Shown here piece after piece: positions 1 to 8,899 of a stretch of DNA of 64,000 nt (positions within the stretch are counted from its first letter, which is position 1; every line of letters begins with the position of its first letter). The notes below the pieces were generated by a model. The model was not told the origin of the DNA and searched no databases. It saw nothing but the letters and a program-made list of their open reading frames with translations. A program made the position numbers and the translations under genes. This DNA is from Lichina pygmaea (Eukaryota > Ascomycota > Lichinomycetes > Lichinales > Lichinaceae): positions 1,922,001-1,986,000 of the forward strand of contig OY730175.1 of NCBI GenBank assembly GCA_963422465.1, given 5' to 3'.

Positions 1-2136
1 GGGATCAAAGGGATCAAGATTAACTCTGAGAAAATCAAAGTGATTCAGCAATGGCCAACACTGACATCAGTTAAGGAAGTACAAGCTTTCCTAGAATTTG
101 CCAACTTCAACTGATAGTTTATTAAGAACTACTCACAGATAGCAACACCACTAACAGAACTCACAAAGAAGGACGTGGAGTACCAGTGGACAGAGAGACA
201 ACAAAAAGTATTCTAACAGCTCAAGGACACTTGCGCCAAGGAACCAGTTCTCCTCAACTTCAAGACAGGCCAACTGACACAAATCAAGACGGACACTTCA
301 GATCAGGCAGTGGGAGCATGTCTATGCCAACAGGTAGACAGCAAGTGGCACCCAGTTGCCTACTACTCACGAAAAATGACACAAGCAGAACAAAACTATG
401 ATATCCACGATAAAAAACTACTGGCAGTCGTCAACACACTCGAACACTGGAGAGTGTACGTGGAAAGCAGTTCTGAACTCACTGTTCTCACAGACCACAA
501 GAATCTGACAACATTCACAACAACCAAGAAGCTGAACAGACAGCAAGTCAGATGGGCTGAACTCCTAGGGTAACACAAGTTCAAGATCTTGTACACCCCT
601 GGACAAGACAATAGGAGAGCAGACACACTAAGCTGACAAAAAGACCACATGGAAGATGATGAACACCAAGGAATGATCTTACAGCAGGACCAGCAAGGAA
701 ACCTGGTGCCTCAACCACAGATCAACAAGCTCACAGCAGAAGACACTGAAGAACTAATAAGGAACTACCACGATAATCTAGCACATGGTCACCCAGGAAT
801 CTCCAAGACTACAGACCTTATCCAATGGGCAGGGAACAATGTCATTAACCTCTGACAACATGTCATAAACTACATCAGCAAGTGTCTACTATGCCAAAAA
901 AACAAACATGGAAGACATAAGCCATACAGAGAAGGACACCCGAACATGATACCAAGAGGCCTGTGGGAAGGCGTGTCAATGGACTTCATCACAAAGCTAC
1001 CCAAGTCCAAAGACCCAGTCACAGGAATCACCTACGACTTGATCATGGTGATAGTGGACAGATTCACAAAATATCTAATAGCGGTACCATTCAAGAAGAC
1101 CCACACAGCAGAACAGTTGGGACACCTCTTACTGGACAGATTGGTCAGAGACCACAGAGTTCTGATCATGATCATTACAGACAGAGACAAACTCTTCACA
1201 TCCAACTACTGGAAGACAATCAGTGCAGCCATGGGAACAAAACCCAAAATGTCTACAGCCTATCACCCACGAACTGATGGCCAGACAGAGCAAGCAAACC
1301 AAGTCCTGGAGACTTACTTACGGCATTACATCAACCAGACCCACAGCAATTGGGTACAGTTATTACCGGTGGCACAGCTGGCAATCAACCAGCACAGATC
1401 AGACTCAACAAAGGAATCGCCATTTTTGCCAATTTTGGACAACATGCGAACATCGGGATGCCAAGCAGAGCTTCACCAAACACGGAGAAAGCACTCCAAC
1501 ATGACAAGCTCCTACGACAAACGCACACGATGATGAGGCACTACCTTCAAGAGACCTCAGAAAGAATGCAATGTCAAATGGACAAGAAATCAAAAATAGC
1601 ACCTCAGCTAAAGAAGGGGGATAAAGTCTACCCCCTCACAAGAAATTGGAAAACAAAGAAACTAAAGACAAAGAAACTTGACAACATCAAGGTCAGACTA
1701 TTTTCAGTCAAAGAAAAAACAGGACCAGTCAACATCAAGATACAACTACCAAGGGATGCCAGAGTCCATCCAAACTTTCATATATCAATGATTGAACCAG
1801 CCGACCAGAGCACACCCTTGCAGGAAACATTCTATTATCAACCCGAAGAAGAACAAGAGTTTGAAGTTGAACAGATCCTGGCTAGAAAAGGTCAGCAATA
1901 CCTCGTCAAGTGGAAAGGATACCCAGACTCGGAAAATACCTGGGAACCACTCAAGAACCTCGTGAACTGCCAGCTTCTTCTGCGACAGTTTCGGCAGGAG
2001 CAGGACTGAACAGCTCGGCCTGCAGGAGGGACACGTCAATGACTGATCAAGTCAAGTCCTCACCATCCGACTCCATCTCTTTCACCAAGCACTGAAGCTT
2101 CTGCCTTGCACAGACCTCAGCGCCCTCCAACACCTT

Positions 2137-2451
2137 TCACTTCCGAGACAGACGAGCCTGCACTGTGGTAAGTTGTTTGAAGAGTGCGTCGCGTGTTGCC
2201 TTGTCAGCGGCCACATCCTCACAGAGGTTGTCCCGGGACATGTTCAGAGATTCCCAGGACACAGAGACACAAGACCTTCCGCGCCGAGTGCACGCAGCAC
2301 ATTTCAACTTATCGTCTTCTCCCGGCATCTGGAAGCACGGACAACCACAGAGAACACAAAAGTCGCAGGGCGTACGCAAAACAAAACCCTGATCACGGAT
2401 TTGAGCAGCAAGCTGAGTTCGGCTAACAGTCGCACGTGACTTTGGAGGCAT
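2137..2451 (-). other. Antisense Cys-rich reading frame of the gypsy element
   Basis: Between the chromodomain and the LTR lies a reading frame on the opposite strand to pol. It starts at an ATG (2451) and encodes about 104 residues. The product has two pairs of Cys-x2-Cys-type motifs (CDFCVLC, CAAC) in a basic context, which looks like a small zinc-binding protein, and a helical C-terminal part. Similar short antisense Cys-rich frames occur in many fungal gypsy elements and in fungal 'hypothetical proteins'. It is treated here as part of the fossil element. No function can be assigned. Confidence 0.55.
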
Positions 2452-2494
2452 GACCAGATTTCATCAAGATGATGAAAGATGGAGAGGAGGATAG

Positions 2495-2999
2495 TGTTAC
2501 GACCCAGGAGGAACACAGTCTTTATATACTCACAGAAAGCAGCAGACAGGATACTGGACGGAAGTACCAGACAGCGTGGCACGGGAACCAGTCACGTGAC
2601 CGGCGAGACAAACCAGGGGGTGCTCGCCGCAGCATGCATATGCACGAGCAAGTGAGCAAAGTGAGCAGAGCTCACCCAGCTCGCCGCAGCGTGCATGAAA
2701 AGTGAGCAAAGTGAGCAGAGCTCACCCAGCTCACCGCAGCGTGCATGAAAAGTGAGCAAAGTGAGCAGAGCTCACCCAGCTCGCCGCAGCGTGCATAAAC
2801 CGTGAGCAAAGTGAGCAGAGCTCACCGATCTCACCGAGTGAGCAAAGTGAGCAGAGCTCACTGTGCTCACGAACTGAGCACTATATAGTCCGGCGATAGT
2901 TCCCCTATGGAACGATCGTCTTCAACTCATGTTGTGATCCAGACAACTAGATCTACTTCAATACAATCCTTTTTGTACAAAGCCGTTGATCAGGTGTCA
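2495..2999 (+). repeat. 3' LTR of the gypsy element
   Basis: It starts with TGTTACGACC right after a polypurine stretch and ends at GTGTCA, giving the TG...CA ends expected of an LTR of about 505 bp. A TATA-like sequence (ACTATATAGT) near 2880 could be the U3 promoter. The end is inferred from the terminal dinucleotide only, since the 5' LTR is not available for comparison. Confidence 0.7.
2652..2865 (+). repeat. 50-bp tandem repeats inside the LTR
   Basis: The sequence GTGAGCAAAGTGAGCAGAG recurs at 2652, 2702, 2752 and 2802, exactly 50 bp apart, with a shorter fifth copy near 2838. The units contain short inverted motifs (GTGAGC/GCTCAC) and lie upstream of the TATA-like box, where an LTR enhancer would be expected. 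Confidence 0.85.
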
Positions 3000-3129
3000 C
3001 CACCACCACGTTCCACCAAACCCCTTCGCGCTCCTTGACACTCCTCTCCTGCGAGAACCAACCCGCCTTCCGCCTCTCGCCCTAATCCTATACTCGGATA
3101 GGACGGTACGGTACGGACCGCAACAAACA

Positions 3130-3530
3130 GATAGTAAATTCCTCAGCTGGAGAGAGCTTCCTGCTGGCTGGAACCTGGGTATTTCAAGACAGAGTTCCCT
3201 TTAGGTGATTTTTGAGGTGTCGCACAGGAATGTTGAATCTAGCAGCTAATTCTGGAATTGAAACTTCTGTGTCAGGAAGAATTGATCTAAGAGCTTCCTG
3301 GATCTGATTTTTAACTTCAGCATATGATTTGGGCATGTTGTTGAGAAGTTATGGTGATTTGAAGGTGGCTGATACCAATTTACTTCAATTTTGTGTGGGG
3401 ACTGTTGCACTGTCCACACCGTTGCACTGTCGGACACCCTTACGGAGTAAGGGTGTCCCGACCAAGCTAGCGAGGGGAGGGGAGGTATGAAGTACCTCCA
3501 AGGCACGGGTACTGTACATTCATAACAACC
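3130..3530 (-). mobile_element. pogo/Fot1-like DNA transposon fragment (5' end)
   Basis: On the minus strand an ATG at 3336 opens a 50-residue frame ending at 3184. It contains a helix-turn-helix of the pogo/CENP-B N-terminal type (core 'IPELAARFNIPVRHL'). The same frame beyond its TGA continues with family-like residues (VPASRKLSPAEE), so this is a nonsense-broken transposase N-terminus. Upstream of the ATG, at 3432-3515, lies a stretch containing a perfect 12-bp hairpin (GGACACCCTTAC / GTAAGGGTGTCC). It is similar to the sequence at 10156-10240 downstream of another pogo relic, so both are read as terminal inverted repeat regions. The body and 3' end of the transposon are missing. Confidence 0.6.
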
Positions 3531-3569
3531 CTTCTTTTAAAAATAGCACCCACCACCAGCTTTATAATT

Positions 3570-3957
3570 GGTAATTGGTAATTGGTATTCCTACTCCATT
3601 CTAGTGCTAGTTATCTAGACTATGCTGGGTCAGCTATGAAAATTAAGCAAGGAAAACCCTAGGCCTGCTAGGGTGAAAAACCTCCTTCTGCAGTGCCTGG
3701 CCAGCACTATCCTGTCGAGATGCTGTAGAACGTGGGGGGGGGGGGGGGGGGGGGGGGGGGGGTGGCTGGCTAGCAGCCAGCTTCCAGCTGCTCCTGAGCC
3801 CAGGAGAACTGGGGGAGAATGCCTTGTCGGAGGATCCACGCTGTGAGGGCGGCGGCGGGCCGTGGTCGGGATGTCAAAGCCTGGTAGTCAGTGGTGGCAG
3901 CTGCTAGATACAGGCTTCGCCGCGCTCGGAGAAGGCGTGGACAGTCTAGAACCACGT
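3570..3957 (-). mobile_element. 5'-truncated LINE, family A copy 1, with target-site duplication
   Basis: The insertion is flanked by the 13-bp direct repeat CAGCTTTATAATT at 3557-3569 and 3958-3970. Its 3' end on the minus strand is a short AATTACC tandem tail. It encodes the extreme C-terminus of a fungal LINE ORF2 after the RNase H domain (from 'VLDCPRLL' to 'SWAQEQLEAGC'). A run of 29 G at 3734-3762 stands where copy 2 has only a short ATGGAGGG. This is a classic truncated copy made by target-primed reverse transcription. Confidence 0.85.
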
Positions 3958-4078
3958 CAGCTTTATAATTAATACGTACACTTCTCTCAGTCGGGAGATG
4001 GCTCAGTCCTAGTCAATTTCCCACAACACCTCACATCCATTCACCCACGTCTCATCAACCTTGTTATCCTCACTTGTG

Positions 4079-4546
4079 CAGATTCTATCAGCAAGAATAG
4101 GACTAGCCAGCTTTCTTTTCAGAGCAAATGTTCCAGACTTCCAATCTCCTTTATGTTCCTGTGGTTTTGGAGAAGAGACTGCCCAACATATCACTTTCTT
4201 TTGTAATAAGTTTCTTACTCAAAGACAGCAAGCCACTTTTCTTTCCTACAATTTCTCTTCTTTACTTCAAAAGCCTAAAGTGCTTAAAGAATTTCTTCTC
4301 TGGTTTATGTCTTTGAAAAGACTAGACCAGTTCAACTTAGCACACAAACTCTTGCCAGAAAGTCTTCTATCTCTGTGATTTCTATTCTCTTCAGACACTA
4401 CATATTCTTTCAGATATTTCCCTAGTCTTACCCAAGTCTCAGTTTTTATTCCTTTAAAGGTTTTCTGAGAAAACAAGCATATATCTAGAAGTTCTGCATG
4501 GCTCACCAGCCAAATCAGAGTAAGAATAAAATAAAAAAAATAAAAA
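4079..4546 (+). mobile_element. 5'-truncated LINE, family B copy 1, with target-site duplication
   Basis: The insertion is bounded by the 14-bp direct repeat TATCCTCACTTGTG at 4065-4078 and 4547-4560. It is more AT-rich than family A. Its frame (ILSARIGLASFLFRANV... CSCG) is the zinc-knuckle-like C-terminal region found after RNase H in fungal LINEs. The 3' untranslated part ends in an A-rich tail (AATAAAATAAAAAAAATAAA). The segment GAAGTTCTGCATGGCT... near the 3' end is shared with the SINE at 5197-5632 and, in reverse orientation, with the copy at 45166. Confidence 0.85.
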
Positions 4547-4562
4547 TATCCTCACTTGTGGT

Positions 4563-5141
4563 TGATTGATTGATTGATTGGATTCCTACACCACTCTAGC
4601 ACTAGTGTACCTAGGCTATGCTGGGCGACTACTAAGCTAGGCTAGGAAAACTCAAAAAGAGTAAAAAACCTCTCCCTGCAGCGCCTTCTCAGCGCTATCC
4701 TGTCGAGTCACTGTACGTTACGTAGAACATGGAGGGTGGCTGGCTAGTAGCCAGCTTCCAGCTGCTCCTGAGTCCAGGAGAACTGGGGAAGGACACCGTG
4801 GCGTAGAATCCACGCTGTGAGGGCGGCGGCGGGACGTGGTCGGGCAGTCATCACCTGGTAGTCAGTAGTAGCAGCCGCAGCGTACTGACTGCGGCGCACC
4901 CGCTGGAGGTGGGCAGTCCACTACGACGTGCTTGGCAGTCTCCCACTGCGCCCCGCAGCTGCAGGCCGGCGTTGGGAAGCCGGGGACCCGGCGCTTGCAG
5001 AGGAAGGCTGCCAGCCCGATCTTACCTGTGCGGACCTGTGTCAGGATGCTGCTTTGAGCCTTGGACAAGCCGTCGCGAAGCCGGAGGGCCAATTGTCTCC
5101 TCCTCCTGGGTCCGGGTCTAGTAGCTGGACCTTTGGTGGGA
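4563..5141 (-). mobile_element. 5'-truncated LINE, family A copy 2, with target-site duplication
   Basis: The flanking 13-bp direct repeats are CCTCACTTGTGGT at 4550-4562 and 5142-5154. The 3' tail on the minus strand is a run of CAAT units (GATT on plus, from about 4563). The minus-strand frame reads the LINE C-terminus (LTQVRTGKIGLAAFLC, then CSCG...ETAKHVVVDCP, ending in SWTQEQLEAGY), close in sequence to copy 1. It landed in the duplicated target of the neighbouring family-B copy. Confidence 0.85.
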
Positions 5142-5196
5142 CCTCACTTGTGGTAGGCAACAGCATCATACTACTTTTTTTTGTCCTACCTAGTTG

Positions 5197-5632
5197 GGGC
5201 GGCATGGTGTAGTGGGAAGCTGGTGAGAGTTTCCCACTACGTGGCACCCATGACCCGGAACTAGTGGTGTCAGGCCTGGAGAACCTGACTAAACTAGTCG
5301 TCAGTTCGAATCTGACCCACCCCACATTCTGCCACAAAAAACCCCGAGATTCATAGAACTTGTCTAAGATGTACTCCTCGCAAGACGTATGAAAGCCCTC
5401 AAGAAATAGCTCACCCAATATCCGTCAAGATCCACAAACCCTCATTACTGTGGTTTTCCTATTTCCCCTACGGGGTTTGGGGTTTTCCCACAGTACGTAC
5501 ACTACAAACCACGGGGTGTACGGTAAATACGTGAGGTTCCTGAGTCAAGTCTACCAGAGACAAAAATTCCTTCAAGAAGTTCTGCATGGCTTAACAGCCG
5601 AATCAGTGTAAGAATCAAATCAAATCAAAAAT
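5197..5632 (+). mobile_element. tRNA-headed SINE with a tail matching LINE family B
   Basis: The head (about 5196-5324) has tRNA features: a 7-nt acceptor-like 5' strand (GGGGCGG) pairing, with one mismatch, to CCACCCC at 5317-5323, an A-box-like TGGTGTAGTGGG, and a perfect T arm (GTCAG-TTCGAAT-CTGAC at 5300-5316) that includes the B box. At about 129 nt the head is too long for a working tRNA, and no clear anticodon arm is seen. The body (5325-5576) has no recognised origin. The last 55 bp match the 3' end of LINE family B and finish in AATCAAATCAAATCAAAA. The flanks TCCTACCTAGTTG (5184) and TCTTACCTGTTG (5633) look like a diverged target-site duplication. Confidence 0.7.
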
Positions 5633-5812
5633 CTTACCTGTTGTCAATACGGTACCATACAGCAGCCAACTTCTACGACATGGCCAGCACAGACTCAGGT
5701 GCAGTCATGCCAGACCCACCGGTTCCCTCAACAAATCCCAGCAGACTTGAGTGCAGTCGTGCCACACCTCCATGTTCCCTCCATAACCTCCAGCACAGAC
5801 TCAACTGCAGTC

Positions 5813-7377
5813 ATGCCAGACTCACCCGTTCCGTCAATAACTCCGAACACACACATCATCGCCCTCCTAGGCCCAGACAACGCTGACCCTATCAAGGACG
5901 GCTGCTTTTCCGCTGATTTTTGCTTGCTGAACCAACTTTTCGCCGGCTTAGGTAGGTTATAGTATTGGTACACATATACCAGGCAATACTGTTATAGTGC
6001 TAACTTCTACCTCACCCATCAGGCAAAAGCCAGAGGTGGTACACATCAGTAAACCTTGCCTCGGCGATTGAGGAGCATGGGCCAATCCTTCACGGCAACC
6101 CGCGACGCTCTCGGCGAGTAGTATGCAGCGATGCTACTCAGCTCCACGGACTGTGTCAGCTACCGGAAGATTCTCTCGAGCATGGCTGGTTGTCAGCCAT
6201 CACATCAGTCTGCCAGAGCATAGATGCCGATGAACATCTGCTTCTCATCTTCCTTGGCCATGGGTCAGACAAGGACGATGAGTTCCGGTTCCAGATCGGG
6301 GATGCTGGTGTACACCGCCAGGAGGTTGTTCAAGTCATAAAAGCATCGAGGGCAAGTTCGGGTGGAGCAGATGAGCCGAAGGTCACGTTCTTGATGACAT
6401 CTTGCTTCTCAGGCGGGTGGGCAATGGACACTATGGAGGGGATGAATCGAACACTCATCGCCGCTGCACACCATGACGAGTTTTCTAACAGCACGTCACG
6501 GTCGGCCTCAGGGAGTTTCAGGGGAGGTATATTTGTCGAGGCTCTTGCAAACGAGCTCGCAAGGAGCAGTCCGTCACCTGATGCACATAGGCTGCCCCGT
6601 TCATTTCGAGAGTGGACTAGCGATCTTGATGCTGAGATGGACCGGTTGTTCTCAGTCGGTGCACGACCCCAGTTCGCAGCCAAGGAAGGGTCATGGGATA
6701 ACCCATTCACAGAGGTGACTGGCATCCCGCAGACGACGTACCACGAACGATACATGTCTCTGCCAGAAGTGCCACCTAATCCAGAAATGGGATCGACAGA
6801 GGAGCGGGTTGCGGCCAGCTATTCTATTGTGAGCGGTCGTCTCATCAACCTCTGTCGCCAGTACATGGCCATCAGGCCTGGACTGGATGAGGCGAGTAAC
6901 AATGTCAATCTCCACAGCCTCATCCACCAGTTCATCGACTGGAGGACGGGCCGCTCATCAATACCGCTGCCGGACGACAAGATGGTTTTCCTAACGTCGC
7001 GAATGCGACATCGCATGGCCTTGTCACTTATAGCAGAAATGTACGTTGACCATCTTGGCCTCAGACCGTTCCGAACATTCAACATGTTTATTCTCCACGA
7101 GTGGAAGGAAGACGCATCCCCGCAGAGGAAGCAAGCGTACGAGGTGGCAATGCAGCAGATTCCAAGAAGGTGGATTTTCCCGAACGGACCGATGGCTCGA
7201 TTTGAGATCTTCCTCAAGCCGCAGCACTACCTGGCCGCCGCCTTCGCCGATAAGGGTCTAGACCAGATGGAGGTTTCTAGACGTGTATCGGTGCTGTGCA
7301 AAGAGATCGAAGTCGTTTTCGGAAGTCAGGCTACCGAACCTCATCGCCAGTATCCGGACTGGAGGGAGCGACGTTAA
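5813..7377 (+). CDS. Caspase-like (peptidase C14) protein
   Basis: Two exons, 5813-5951 and 6023-7377, joined by a GT-AG intron with matching phase, give 497 residues. The N-terminal half is a caspase-like fold: a first strand 'IIALLGPDN', the catalytic His in 'IFLGHG' (about residue 125) and the catalytic Cys in 'TSCFSGG' (about 173). Fungal proteins of this type start just before the first strand, which favours the ATG at 5813. Upstream there are three repeats of 52-54 bp, each carrying an ATG or GTG, so the true start is uncertain. The C-terminal 250 residues match nothing I recognise. Proteins with this fold are cysteine peptidases, often linked to fungal cell-death or self-recognition circuits; that role here is inference. 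It is the only host gene inside the transposon-rich left end. Confidence 0.8.
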
Positions 7378-8135
7378 GAATGGGTTTGTACCACCTTTCT
7401 GTACTGCTTTGCTACGATAGAGGAATTACGTCGCCTCCATCGGATTCCGCGACAGCTATCAGCCATGCTGCTGTGATTCATTCATGTTTCAAGATATCTG
7501 ATTGATGCCGTGGGTGCGCCAATGTCTCAAGGCATGTTTCCCCTTGGCCAGGTCGAAGTGAGACAGTTGGACTGGCACTGACTGTTGTCTGGCTTGCCAG
7601 TGCGGCATGCGCCTCAGCCGGGTCTCTACCTAGCGAGAGAGCAGCAACTACTACGGAAGTATATAGATAGTCACTCTCAGGCGTAGCCTGACTACAACAA
7701 TGAACGAAGACAAGAATTGTGCAGAATAACGATCAGGGAGCGACAAAGGGAAAGGGATTTCTAGAACCTGCTTGATAGGATCAAAGGAGAGATCCTCGAA
7801 GCGTCGAGCAGAGAAGACCGAGGGGCTCTACTATGCCGGTGACGCGGTTGCATTGGTATGAGGGTCTAGCTAGAAGGCGCGGAGCTAGCTAAAAGGGCGA
7901 CGCACTGTTGCGGCTCTGCGGGACTCGGCCCTAAGAGCACATGATGCAGCCCTACAGGGCTGTACCGCAACGCTGCTTGCTCCGGTATCCGTCGGGACCT
8001 ACGGTAGCTTCTTGCTGGAAAGGGGCTTCTAGAGCGTTGTTCTCATTGTCGTCCTTTGGTTCCCCCTACCCTGATTAATGTGACACCGGTCATGGGTAAA
8101 ATAAACTGCGCGCACTTTTAGCGCCAAACTTTTTG
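7378..8135. other. Intergenic, no gene recognised
   Basis: Nothing in the six frames resembles a known protein. The short overlapping frames lack spliceable continuations. It probably contains the 3' untranslated region of the caspase-like gene followed by degraded repeat DNA. Confidence 0.5.
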
Positions 8136-8223
8136 CGGACAGTTGCTCCGGTACCCCCTGTCTTCCATCTTTCTTCGATGCCCCCCGTGTCTCACTAGTG
8201 AGGGGTACCGGAGCAATCGTCCG
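8136..8223. repeat. 22-bp inverted repeat around a 44-bp loop
   Basis: CGGACAGTTGCTCCGGTACC (start of the 22-bp arm at 8136-8157) is the reverse complement, 20 of 22 positions, of 8202-8223. This may be a small foldback element or the end of a decayed transposon. A minus-strand frame at 8195-8800 next to it has no ATG and no recognised homologue. Confidence 0.7.
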
Positions 8224-8899
8224 AAAGATCAGTCGTTACGTAACCGATCGTCTTTTCCGATGATCTCCAGCTTGGCCACGACAGAGCTCCGGAGGCACTG
8301 TACGTTACCGCGTTGCTAGATCTTTGGCATTGCGACTGGCTCCCAAGGCGCAGGCTCTGTGAATGGGCCCTGGAGGTGCCAATGACACCAGCTTTTGCGA
8401 GCAGGCCCTGGATACGCCTGTCGGCTTCTTCTCGCACGAAAAGGTCCCAGAGGCATACGTAAGTAATACCATCGATGCTGCTCAGCTGAGCCCTAAAAAA
8501 ACGTAGCCCTTTGGTCTGTCCACCTTCCCTTACGCAATCTGTTGCTACGTACAGTACGTAACCGATTACTTTGTACGCAGCCTCGGCACGCTTTCCTGGA
8601 GGCCTCGCGCCGTTGGCCTTTGCAACACCATGTTTCGGAGGCAGATTGTCACAACTATCTCCGGAGTCGCCCTTGTCGTACTGTAACTGCTTTTTGCTAC
8701 TGGCGTAACCTCTCAATATAGTCGTATTACTTATGAAAGTAGCAGCTGACAGCTTGTACTGGTGTACTTCCGTATAGTATGTAGACTTGTGTGGTGACAC
8801 TGTACGTATGTACGAAGTACCTCTGTGGCACAGGTACGGTAGCTAGCTAACGACACCGAGAGAATCAAGAGAGTCTTACGCGCTGGGAGCCTCTTCCGT

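Larger units (their letters stand above)
1..2999 (+). mobile_element. Ty3/gypsy chromovirus, 3' part with 3' LTR, broken
   Basis: The element enters from the left edge, so the 5' LTR, gag, protease and most of the reverse transcriptase lie outside the window. In order it shows the end of the reverse transcriptase and an RNase H domain (about 1-640), the integrase HHCC zinc-binding domain (about 770-930), the integrase catalytic core (about 950-1420), a GPY/F-like linker and a C-terminal chromodomain (about 1855-2005). A purine-rich tract at 2481-2493 directly precedes the LTR. The chromodomain, with its 'YLVKWKGYP' motif, places it in the chromovirus branch of Ty3/gypsy. It is a fossil: the pol region carries several breaks and cannot be expressed as one product. 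Age cannot be estimated because the 5' LTR is not in view. Family assignment is firm; the right boundary depends on the LTR call. Confidence 0.9.

Noticed and set aside
2986-3204. Small protein with a His-rich start
   Set aside because: No homology, straddles the LTR end, and the His run comes from a CAC repeat.
5196-5324. A tRNA gene
   Set aside because: The T arm and acceptor pairing are good but the region is about 129 nt, the acceptor has a mismatch and no clear anticodon arm exists; the repeat context fits a SINE head.
8195-8800. 201-residue minus-strand gene
   Set aside because: No ATG start, no recognisable family, and it lies between repeat fragments.
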